DNA of 15,445 nt from Megamonas sp. UBA1796 (GTDB lineage: Bacteria; Bacillota; Negativicutes; Selenomonadales; Selenomonadaceae), in the NCBI GenBank assembly GCA_002319795.1, contig DCFU01000006.1:1-15445 (forward strand), given 5' to 3'. Positions 7,293 through 13,632 of this stretch are shown here, piece by piece. A program made the translations under genes and the position numbers. The notes below the pieces were generated by a model. The model had not been told where the DNA came from. It was given only the letters and a program-made list of their open reading frames with translations, and ran no database searches. Within the stretch, counting starts at the first letter, position 1. Each line of letters begins with the position of its first letter.

Positions 7293-8407
7293 GCGAATCG
7301 ATTACCCCCAAGGACAGTGTTCTCTTTTCTGGGAGTAAATCCACCAATAGCTGCACAATTTTTACCATTCCCATTATCCGGAGGAGCAGGAAACTTACTT
7401 CCAAAAAGTTCGCGCCATGCATTGGCACTGTCCGCAACATCGTCAGCATCTAATGCTTTTCTTGCTATTTTTGCCGCATCACACACCAATTGATAAAAAT
7501 CATCGTACTCTTCGTCTGTAACACGGGCAAAAACATTATGCTCAGGCACCCCATGGTCAGGAAGTACTGGTTTTTCACTGTAATCATTGACAATTGTTTC
7601 TAGAGTTTTAGTAACACCTTCAGCAACACTATTAATTCCATCAGGACAGCAAGTCCAGATAAAATGTTCTAATGGGTAACTTTTAGGATGCTTTGGTTCT
7701 GGATTTAGTCTTCTCCACCATTTAAGAGCCTTTACAACATTAACAAAATGTTTATTACACTCTTTGTTTTTATCACGTGTCTTCTGTAGCTGTTCAAGAG
7801 GATGAGTAGGTGTCCATCGCTCCACTTCACAGTCGGGAATATACAGCGGCGAAAGCTTCCACTCAGCCTCAGCTCTTATTGTTTCATTTAAAGCAGCCAT
7901 TTTTGAAAATGAGCGTTGATCTAATGCAAGCCAAGATTTCTTCAGTACCCAATCTTCAGCGTCTTCTATTGTTTCATCAGTTCTCACACTAGACGATTCT
8001 AATATACCAATTTCACTTTCTGATGGTGCCGATGTTGGCACAATATCTAGATCAACATAGCTAAGACTAATTCCAATCGATCTGCCCTGAATTCGATACT
8101 TTCCTGCATAATACTTTTCTAAAAACGGAACAAAAACATCCAATGCCGCCCTAGGTGTATACTCGTCTTGGCTTAATTTCGTAACAACGATAACATCTAC
8201 ATCAGATCGCGCATCTCCTTTAGGTCGAACCGCAGTAGACCGACGGTAACTACCCTGTAAAAAAGTACTTACAATAATAGGTGATAGGGGTTCATAATCG
8301 TTTAAGCGTTTTCGCAAAAGTTCATGCCCCTTCTTTAATTCGCTGACTTGATTGTCCGTCAGCCGTATTTCCTTGAGAAAGTCAATAAAATATGATGGTA
8401 TTTCCAT
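7289..8407 (-). CDS. cap1: CBASS Cap1: CD-NTase, cyclic oligonucleotide synthase
   Basis: A 372-residue nucleotidyltransferase of the cGAS/DncV-like family. The active site is visible: GSYRRST (52-58), then D69-V-D71 in RSDVDVIVV, and a third carboxylate at D121 (or D119) in SYVDLDIVPT. It makes a cyclic di- or trinucleotide when phage infection is sensed. Pairing with a SAVED effector argues for a cyclic trinucleotide and perhaps the clade D group, but the sequence alone does not fix the product. The C-terminal tail is Gly/Asn-rich and ends GGNRFA with a terminal alanine. In type II systems the terminal small residue is what Cap2 activates. ATG at 8407 has AGGAGG 4 nt upstream and lies 17 bp after cap4. 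Confidence 0.93.
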   Translation of the reverse strand: MEIPSYFIDFLKEIRLTDNQVSELKKGHELLRKRLNDYEPLSPIIVSTFLQGSYRRSTAVRPKGDARSDVDVIVVTKLSQDEYTPRAALDVFVPFLEKYYAGKYRIQGRSIGISLSYVDLDIVPTSAPSESEIGILESSSVRTDETIEDAEDWVLKKSWLALDQRSFSKMAALNETIRAEAEWKLSPLYIPDCEVERWTPTHPLEQLQKTRDKNKECNKHFVNVVKALKWWRRLNPEPKHPKSYPLEHFIWTCCPDGINSVAEGVTKTLETIVNDYSEKPVLPDHGVPEHNVFARVTDEEYDDFYQLVCDAAKIARKALDADDVADSANAWRELFGSKFPAPPDNGNGKNCAAIGGFTPRKENTVLGGNRFA

Positions 8408-8424
8408 AATGCCTCCTAATTGTT

Positions 8425-9972
8425 TTATTTTTTCGTTAACGGTAAGGATACTGCTGGTGAATATGAACCTGTTTTTCCATTTTCAAAATCATATTCGTAA
8501 AATGTAATTTGTCCCAAAACACGAGAAAGTTGTCCTAAAAAAAAGCAAAATGCATTGGGTGCAGCTACAAATACGTGTAGTCGCCCTTTTTTCTTCATTA
8601 ACATCTGTTTTCTTAGCAAGCTCACAATTCTATCAGCAAGTAAATAAGCATGAGTTCCATCAATGATAGCTGCAGCACCAGCTCCAGTATTGGGATAATA
8701 CGAAAAGATTTCATTAACAGATAGCCCAGCTGTAATTAGATACGCTTCTACTTCCTCTACTATGTTATGTCGAATACCTATCGCAACCGCCATGTCTGTA
8801 GCATTATTATCTTGAACAATAATATCACTTTCCCAATCTGGATAATCACGTATAGTTTTTGTTTTATCTGGACGCCAAACTTCACGTTTGTTATTACGTT
8901 GTACAGGCGCTACGTCCACACCCGATTTGGGATCCAGGCAATAACCAACGACAAAAGCAATTGAAGAATGCGCATCTAAGTGTATATCTATTTTTTCACC
9001 ACTACAAATTTCGCTAGTTAAGTAGCGTTCTATTTCTGGAACAATATCTTTATTCCAACTTACGCCAGCTTTTATATATCGACCATCAAAATACTTAAGC
9101 AGGCACAACATTGATTCGGTTTCATTTTCCATATTTTCAGCCCATCGATAGAAACTTCTAATTCCTATAACCTTATTTGGTTCTGCCTTTTTGCTACATC
9201 CAATCCACAAATTTTCCTCTTTACAAATTTGTAAAAGCTCATTTTTGGTAAATTCCTTACGTCCATTCTTTAACAAATTTTGTATTAAGTTACTATAAGG
9301 ATTAATAAGAGATCCGTTTTCGATTGGTTTTAATTGTACACAACAAAGTTCCCGATTTAAATCCTTCAATAACCCCTCTATATTTCTATAGTTAGATATA
9401 ATACGAAGGGGTTGTAATACTTCTTTTAACCCATCTTCAGATTGTAACTCTAAGTGACTGCACCACCCTACACGAACCTTTCCCATTTCACTTCGATGCC
9501 CACTGCCATCAAATAATTTATCCATTCGCAATTCGCCAGAATTATTACTGACAATTTTCGAAAGAGGATCCGATGGATCAATTACCCAAGGAGAAACTAT
9601 GTAAAATCTGTAGTTGTACCCTTGTGCAATAGCCTGCTGTTGGCCATTTCGCAATCTTTCCAGAAAAGAAACACTTTTAGCATTAATAAACGCCGGATTC
9701 ATTAAATTTTTCCATGTAAAAGCACCATTTTGTGTAGCATGAAATTTCAATTGATAATAATCTGCGTATATTAAATCGCCATTTGGATCCCTAATAGGTG
9801 GATCATAAAAAGAAACAACATCATCAAATGACTTTATTTCATCATGTTCAAATGCGATTTTGGTTACTTTGGTATGACTATGAAACATCTCACAAGCTTT
9901 AATCCAAAAATAGCAAGCCTGATAATCATCACCCTGAAGGCGTGGAATTACTGCATTGCTCAGAAAGATCAC
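8425..9972 (-). CDS. cap4: CBASS Cap4: SAVED-domain effector with N-terminal nuclease-like domain
   Basis: About 515 residues, first gene of the operon. The N-terminal 200 residues look like a DUF4297-type PD-(D/E)xK nuclease: GDDYQACYFW (14-23), E42, D51 in SFDDVVSFYD, and Q74-L-K76 in YYQLKFH as the QxK motif. The C-terminal part from about 300 fits a SAVED sensor: IDIHLDAHSSIAFVVGY, FSYYPNTGAGAAAI, and LHVFVAAPNAFCFFLGQL near the end. The expected role is to bind the Cap1 signal through SAVED, oligomerise and cut double-stranded DNA, stopping phage by killing or arresting the cell. The start is uncertain: GTG at 9972 directly abuts GAGGGGA (9973-9979). The CTG three codons later (9963) has a normal 9-nt gap but is a rare start. 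SAVED placement rests on pattern, not alignment. Confidence 0.88.
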   Translation of the reverse strand: MIFLSNAVIPRLQGDDYQACYFWIKACEMFHSHTKVTKIAFEHDEIKSFDDVVSFYDPPIRDPNGDLIYADYYQLKFHATQNGAFTWKNLMNPAFINAKSVSFLERLRNGQQQAIAQGYNYRFYIVSPWVIDPSDPLSKIVSNNSGELRMDKLFDGSGHRSEMGKVRVGWCSHLELQSEDGLKEVLQPLRIISNYRNIEGLLKDLNRELCCVQLKPIENGSLINPYSNLIQNLLKNGRKEFTKNELLQICKEENLWIGCSKKAEPNKVIGIRSFYRWAENMENETESMLCLLKYFDGRYIKAGVSWNKDIVPEIERYLTSEICSGEKIDIHLDAHSSIAFVVGYCLDPKSGVDVAPVQRNNKREVWRPDKTKTIRDYPDWESDIIVQDNNATDMAVAIGIRHNIVEEVEAYLITAGLSVNEIFSYYPNTGAGAAAIIDGTHAYLLADRIVSLLRKQMLMKKKGRLHVFVAAPNAFCFFLGQLSRVLGQITFYEYDFENGKTGSYSPAVSLPLTKK

Positions 9973-9994
9973 TCCCCTCGAGAATCATCAAAAT

Positions 9995-10003
9995 AAAATA
10001 CCA
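9995..10003 (-). promoter_or_regulatory. Weak candidate promoter (extended -10) of the CBASS operon
   Basis: TGGTATTTT on the minus strand fits an extended -10 (TGnTATxxT), 23 bp before the cap4 start. No matching -35 is evident. The adjacent IS3 end contains a perfect outward-facing TTGACA (10042-10037), but no good -10 lies 16-18 bp from it. A 14-bp perfect palindrome, GCCACTATAGTGGC (10018-10031), straddles the IS boundary. Confidence 0.3.
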
Positions 10004-10072
10004 ACCTCTTACATACCGCCACTATAGTGGCCTAATTGTCAAGACAAAAATTCAAAGAATTTATAATGAACC

Positions 10073-10852
10073 CTAAGCCGCAGCATAATCTATCAGCATA
10101 GCAGGGTAGTACAGCGTAGCCGGAGTTTGATAGTCAATTGCTGAGTGATGCCGTTTAAAGTTGTACGTGTAGATATAATTCTTAATGGCTTGGCGCGCTT
10201 CCTTGATGTTGGCGTACTGGGTCAGATAGGCTTCTTCATACTTGAAGCTTCGAAACCACCGTTCAATCATGATATTATCAGCCCATCGACTTTTGCCATC
10301 CATGCTTTGGCGTACCTTATTTTTCCTGAGAAATTCGCTGTATTCATTGCTAGTAAATTGGCAACCTTGATCTGAGTTTAAGATCAGTGGTTTAGCAATC
10401 TTAAAGGCTTTTTTGAGCGCGTTTATGACCATCCTTGTATCCAACGTATCATCTATCTCCCAGCCAACAATACAACGGCTATACCAGTCGATGACGGCGG
10501 TCAGATAAAGAAAGCCATGCTTGATGGGAATATAGGTTATATCAATAGACCACGCCTGATTTGGCCGGGTGATGACTGTATTGCGTAGCAAGTATGGGCA
10601 GACCTTGGCCTGCTGCATACGTTTAGAAAGATTCATCTTCGGATAGATGGCGTCGATGCCCATTTCTGTCATGTAGCGGCGTGCTTCTCTGCGGCCTACT
10701 ATATAGCCGAAGCTTTTGAGCTGGGATGACATTTGACGCGCGCCCCAAGCGGGGTTATCCATATGAATGCGGTCTATGATGGCCTTACATTCAAGCTCTT
10801 CTTCTGAGATTGGCGAACTCTTGTAATAAATACTGGTACGATTTACTTCCAA
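10073..10852 (-). CDS. IS3-family transposase OrfB (DDE integrase), probably frame-damaged at its start
   Basis: About 259 residues from a TTG at 10852. It has the HTH_21-like lead-in (NPAWGARQMSSQLKSFGY) and the rve integrase core: D104 in WSIDITYI, D161 in LNSDQGCQF and E197 in ADNIMIERWF. In IS3 elements OrfB is made as an OrfAB fusion by -1 frameshifting. Here OrfB, as open, is in the same frame as OrfA, separated by a TAG (10885-10883). The expected upstream part (RELPAPK) is in the -1 frame and then breaks near 10863-10870. One lost base would explain this. The catalytic core looks intact, but a normal OrfAB fusion may not form. Confidence 0.75.
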   Translation of the reverse strand: MEVNRTSIYYKSSPISEEELECKAIIDRIHMDNPAWGARQMSSQLKSFGYIVGRREARRYMTEMGIDAIYPKMNLSKRMQQAKVCPYLLRNTVITRPNQAWSIDITYIPIKHGFLYLTAVIDWYSRCIVGWEIDDTLDTRMVINALKKAFKIAKPLILNSDQGCQFTSNEYSEFLRKNKVRQSMDGKSRWADNIMIERWFRSFKYEEAYLTQYANIKEARQAIKNYIYTYNFKRHHSAIDYQTPATLYYPAMLIDYAAA

Positions 10853-10882
10853 TAATTCAGCGCCTTTGGGGCCGGAAGTTCT

Positions 10883-11230
10883 CTAGTCTTCAAAAGGTTT
10901 CGGACTAAATTTACTTTCGTAGTCGGGTCCAAGCAGCTCTGCAGATTTTTTTTTCAACCAGTCCACCTGCATGGTGAGCTGGCCAACTTTTTTAGCATAA
11001 GCCATTTTTTCTTTGCGTTCGTCTTCAAGCTTTTCTCTGATATTTTCCTCGCGAGAATCATCGAATACAACAGAGGCTTTGTTGAGAAATTCTTTCTTCC
11101 AGTTGTGCAAGAGATTTGGCTGTATACTATTTTCAGCAGCTAACGTGTTGAGATTGGTCTCGCCTTTGAACAATTCTAAAACGAAATCCGACTTGAATTT
11201 TGCTGTGAAATTTCTTCTTTTTCTGGACAT
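10883..11230 (-). CDS. IS3-family transposase OrfA (helix-turn-helix)
   Basis: A 115-residue DNA-binding subunit from the ATG at 11230, with AGAAGG upstream. A longer reading from 11290 has no such site and enters the terminal repeat. The N-terminal part is basic with a helix-turn-helix (FKSDFVLELFKGETNLNTLA, then NSIQPNLLHNWKKEF). This is followed by a charged coiled-coil or leucine-zipper-like stretch (EKLEDERKEKMAYAKKVGQL) typical of IS3 OrfA. It ends KPFED just before the OrfB region. Confidence 0.85.
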   Translation of the reverse strand: MSRKRRNFTAKFKSDFVLELFKGETNLNTLAAENSIQPNLLHNWKKEFLNKASVVFDDSREENIREKLEDERKEKMAYAKKVGQLTMQVDWLKKKSAELLGPDYESKFSPKPFED

Positions 11231-11314
11231 CAATGAACCTTCTTTCGAGTGTTGTCTACAGTATAGCAGGTTCATTATAAACGTTCTCAAAAAATGTCTT
11301 AATTTATGAGTCCA

Positions 11315-11636
11315 TTATACACCAAAATTGCCGATTTCCATATCGATATTTTAAATTCGCATGTTTATCAAATATTTCTAGCGAACTTTTTCCTTTTAAA
11401 TATCCAACAAATGCGGCTACACTTAACTTTGGCGGGATGCTGACCAACATGTGGATATGATCCAGGCATGCATTTGCTTCCAGTATCTCTACCCCTTTTC
11501 GTTCACATAGTTTTCTCAGTATTTTTCCTATGTCATTCCTGATTTTTCCATAAATAATTTTTCTCCTATATTTCGGAGCAAAAACTATATGATATTTGCA
11601 TCGCCACTTCATATGTGCTAAACTTTCAGTATCCAT
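11315..11636 (-). pseudogene. IS200-type TnpA (Y1 HUH transposase), 3' end lost
   Basis: The frame starts MDTESLAHMKWRCKYHIVFA at 11636 and shows the HUH metal motif HIH in LDHIHMLV. It reads correctly as far as YGNRQFWC and then enters the IS3 terminal repeat, ending at a stop at 11304. Full-length IS200 TnpA proteins continue with the GYY segment that carries the catalytic tyrosine and then a C-terminal helix, so this copy cannot be active. The missing 3' part is not present on the other side of the IS3 element. Confidence 0.85.
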
Positions 11637-11713
11637 ATGGATATTCCTCTTTTAATGTTGTATGCGGTCGGCAAACCTGCATTCATTCTACTAAAGGAGG
11701 ATGTTTTTTTCTA

Positions 11714-11758
11714 CTTATAGCTATAAGCTTTTTTGAACCCCACGCCTAGCGTGGGGTT
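11714..11758. repeat. Subterminal hairpin of the IS200 element plus a 14-bp palindrome
   Basis: AACCCCACGC (11736-11745) and GCGTGGGGTT (11749-11758) form a perfect 10-bp stem with loop CTA, upstream of tnpA. This is the structure recognised by TnpA at IS200 left ends. CTTATAGCTATAAG (11714-11727) is a perfect palindrome beside it. The hairpin marks the border with the interrupted IS1380 gene. Confidence 0.6.
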
Positions 11759-11761
11759 TTC

Positions 11762-12110
11762 TGCATACGCAATAAATTCGCTTGCGCAAAGCGCATGCGA
11801 TTGGATGGAGCTGGCGCATTGTTTCTTCATCCAGACGAGCGCCAAAGCGGGAAACCGTAAACTGGGAAACTAGGCGAGCTTTCTCTAACATGACGATAAA
11901 AAGGAGCGCAGTGGCTATTTCACCACCGAGATGTTTGCGATTGGCTGTGTTCGTAGTTTTAAAAGAGGACTTCAAGAGTTGTTGCAGACCTAATTTCTCT
12001 GCAAATTCATGAAGATGCAGGAGACCTGCATCTGAAGATAAATTACCGCCGTTGAAATTGATTTTGATTTTCGTATTACTTTGTAAATGTAAATTCGCTA
12101 AACTAGACAT
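11762..12110 (-). pseudogene. IS1380-family transposase, N-terminal fragment
   Basis: It starts with ATG at 12110 behind AAAGGAG. The first 116 or so residues match the IS1380 N-terminus: KIKINFNGGNLSSDAGLLHL, with the first DDE aspartate in SSDAGLL, then RFGARLDEETMRQLHPIA. After RIYCVCRK the frame passes into the IS200 end (hairpin at 11736-11758) and stops at 11721. The remaining two thirds of the usual protein is absent from the window. It was interrupted by the IS200 element, and the rest was then lost. Confidence 0.8.
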
Positions 12111-12190
12111 TGGAGTTTCTCCTTTGTTGGTTGTGTTTGTGGTGAATACATTTTAACAAAGTCGAAGCTCTTTTTGTATGTTTTTTTACT

Positions 12191-12246
12191 TTCACCTAAT
12201 GGGTGAACAGCACTAATACCAGCAATTCTTGCAATTACTGGTATTA
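12191..12246. repeat. Two adjacent hairpins between the IS1380 fragment and the toxin-antitoxin pair
   Basis: TTCACC/GGTGAA (12191-12207) and TAATACCAG/CTGGTATTA (12214-12222 and 12238-12246, 9-bp stem) lie side by side. The second has no U-tract. They may belong to the IS1380 end or act as a weak transcription barrier. Otherwise 12111-12280 shows no gene. Confidence 0.4.
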
Positions 12247-12284
12247 TGGTGATGTTTTGGATTTACATGAATAATTGAGGATAA

Positions 12285-12314
12285 TTGAAATATTATATCA
12301 TATATGATATAATA
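12285..12314 (+). promoter_or_regulatory. Toxin-antitoxin promoter overlapped by a perfect 24-bp palindromic operator
   Basis: TTGAAA (12285-12290) and TATAAT (12308-12313) are separated by exactly 17 bp. The bases 12291-12314 form a perfect palindrome with half-site TATTATATCATA, covering the whole spacer and the -10. This is where the HigA-like antitoxin would bind to repress its own operon. The toxin ATG is 30 bp downstream, with AAAGGAA at 12330-12336. Confidence 0.8.
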
Positions 12315-12343
12315 AGGAGAGAATAGAACAAAGGAATTAATAT

Positions 12344-12628
12344 ATGTGGAATATTGAGTTTTACGAAAAAGATACCGGAGAAATACCTGTAAAGAAATTC
12401 TTAAAAAGTCTGGAAATAAAAATGCGAGCTAAAGCGGTTAAAGAAATCGAGATTTTGGAAAATTTAGGTACGGCTTTGCGAGAACCCTATTCTAAACTAA
12501 TTCAGGATGGAATATTCGAATTACGTATTCAGTTCTCAGGCGATATTGCACGGATATTTTATTTTTTTGTTATTGGTAATAAAATCATACTCACGAATGG
12601 ATTTATCAAAAAACCTAAATTGCAATAG
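12344..12628 (+). CDS. HigB/RelE-type toxin (phage Gp49-like family), shortened C-terminus
   Basis: A 94-residue protein of the RelE/HigB superfamily. It opens MWNIEFYEKDTGEIPVKKFL and carries the typical core FELRIQFSGDIARIFYFF and IILTNGFIKK. These toxins are usually ribosome-dependent mRNA nucleases, with basic and aromatic residues of the core doing the work. The gene is first in a toxin-antitoxin operon and precedes the XRE antitoxin, the HigBA order. The C-terminus looks cut: relatives normally continue after FIKK with a charged helix, whereas here a TAG follows KPKLQ. The 73-base gap before the antitoxin contains KRYKGYRERQRTK in another frame, ending at a TGA that overlaps the antitoxin ATG. 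The ancestral gene was probably longer and overlapped the antitoxin. Confidence 0.8.
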   Translation: MWNIEFYEKDTGEIPVKKFLKSLEIKMRAKAVKEIEILENLGTALREPYSKLIQDGIFELRIQFSGDIARIFYFFVIGNKIILTNGFIKKPKLQ

Positions 12629-12701
12629 CAAATTGAACACTTTGGTAAAATGGCAGTGATCTCAAGCGATATAAAGGTTATCGAGAAAGGCAGAGAACAA
12701 A

Positions 12702-12971
12702 ATGAAATTCAGAGATTTCTTAAATGAAGAATTATCCAACGATGAATTCCGTAAGGAATATGATGCATTAGCACCAAAATATGCCATAATCGAACAGATT
12801 ATTAAAGAAAGATCGCTTCAATCCATTACACAAAAAGAACTTGCCAAAAGAACAGGCATCCGTCAGAGTAATATTAGTCGATTAGAAAATGGAAATTATA
12901 ATCCGTCTATTGAGTTTCTACAAAAAGTAGCTGCGGGTTTAGGTAAAAAAATATACATTGAATTGAGGTAG
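12702..12971 (+). CDS. HigA-like XRE-family antitoxin
   Basis: An 89-residue protein with a helix-turn-helix of the XRE/Cro type at about residues 40-85: SITQKELAKRTGIRQSNISR, then LENGNYNPSIEFLQKVAAGL. The N-terminal part (FLNEELSNDEFRKEYDALAP) is the segment expected to contact the toxin. It should neutralise the upstream toxin and repress the operon through the palindrome at 12291-12314. The start ATG at 12702 has AAAGGCAG upstream. No frame damage is visible. Confidence 0.85.
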   Translation: MKFRDFLNEELSNDEFRKEYDALAPKYAIIEQIIKERSLQSITQKELAKRTGIRQSNISRLENGNYNPSIEFLQKVAAGLGKKIYIELR

Positions 12972-13061
12972 ACTATGTAGTATACAACGAGCCTGTGAAA
13001 AAAAAGTCTGTAAGTAGTACAAAAAGTTTGGAAAATTGTGGATAACTCTCTCTGCATCATC

Positions 13062-13090
13062 TGGATATGTCAATTGCACTGTGATATAAT
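13062..13090 (+). promoter_or_regulatory. Candidate promoter of the small repeat protein
   Basis: A perfect TATAAT (13085-13090) has TGGATA (13062-13067, four of six matches to TTGACA) 17 bp upstream. The gene starts at 13128 with AAGGGG before it. Confidence 0.5.
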
Positions 13091-13127
13091 AAAGGTAGAT
13101 TATATAAGGATTGAAGGGGTAATCTCT

Positions 13128-13487
13128 ATGGATATATTAACGATTCTCTTAAGTGCTTTTGGTGGAATCATCCTATGGAATTTATTTGTCCCTACGAAAA
13201 AAAATTTAAATACTTGTGAAGCTAAAACACCCGCTGTGCAGTTTAATGAAGATATCAAGTATCTCGATTTAGACCGAGTACGACGTGCCCTGCTCAATAC
13301 TTTCGGTACTACAAATATTCCAGCAGCTCTTGAATATGCTAAGCAATTACCAGATTCAAATCCTGATTTAGATCGTGTACGACGTGCTTTGCTTGGTACT
13401 TTTGGTACTACAAATTTAGACTTTATTATAGAAAATTACATGTCAAAAGGACATGATGAACAATTCAAGAAACAACTTCAACGTTAA
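13128..13487 (+). CDS. Small putative membrane-anchored protein with a two-copy internal repeat
   Basis: A 119-residue protein that I do not recognise. The start at 13128 is preferred because AAGGGG (13115-13120) lies 7 nt before it; the frame is open from 13038, but without a matching site. Residues about 2-22 are hydrophobic (ILTILLSAFGGIILWNLFV), followed by KK, so an N-terminal membrane anchor with the rest cytoplasmic is likely. The motif LDRVRRALLxTFGTTN occurs twice, 33 residues apart, with one substitution (N to G). The C-terminus is polar and basic (DEQFKKQLQR). It has its own promoter and stands alone between the toxin-antitoxin pair and the IS256 element. No function can be assigned. 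Confidence 0.6.
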   Translation: MDILTILLSAFGGIILWNLFVPTKKNLNTCEAKTPAVQFNEDIKYLDLDRVRRALLNTFGTTNIPAALEYAKQLPDSNPDLDRVRRALLGTFGTTNLDFIIENYMSKGHDEQFKKQLQR

Positions 13488-13591
13488 AGGAATCGCCAGC
13501 GAGAGTGTAACCCATTCTGTGTAAACTCCATGGATTAATGCTGGAAATTTAAAAATCACGAAAAATCTATGCCAACATAATGGCACTGGTT

Positions 13592-13628
13592 GCCTCGGTT
13601 GTCAATTAGCAGCCAGGCTATTTTTTTT
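13592..13628 (+). terminator. Rho-independent terminator inside the IS256 end, plus orientation
   Basis: GCCT-C-GGTTG (13592-13601) pairs with CAGCC-AGGC (13610-13618) with one bulge. Eight T follow (13621-13628). It points toward the transposase from outside, so it would block read-through antisense to that gene and also end transcripts from the small repeat protein. Confidence 0.65.
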
Positions 13629-13632
13629 GCCA

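Larger units (their letters stand above)
10028..11314 (-). mobile_element. IS3-family insertion sequence (copy 1)
   Basis: The ends match as imperfect inverted repeats of about 45 bp. Left is TGGCCTAATTGTCAAGACA from 10028. Right, on the opposite strand, is TGGACTCATAAATTAAGACA from 11314. Both run to a shared TTTATAATGAACC next to the genes. OrfA and OrfB lie between, on the minus strand. No target duplication is seen (left flank ACTATAG, right flank TTATACA), and the gene it cuts on the right has no continuation on the left. A deletion or recombination therefore probably followed insertion. The exact ends could shift outward by about 6 bp because TATA(G/A)TGG is shared. Confidence 0.8.

Noticed and set aside
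13037..13045. TGTGGATAA, a perfect DnaA-box sequence on one strand
   Set aside because: A single box without a cluster, an AT-rich unwinding region or a replication gene is not evidence for an origin.
13038..13127. Longer start for the small repeat protein
   Set aside because: There is no ribosome site before 13038, and the predicted promoter (-10 at 13085-13090) lies inside it. The start at 13128 has AAGGGG.
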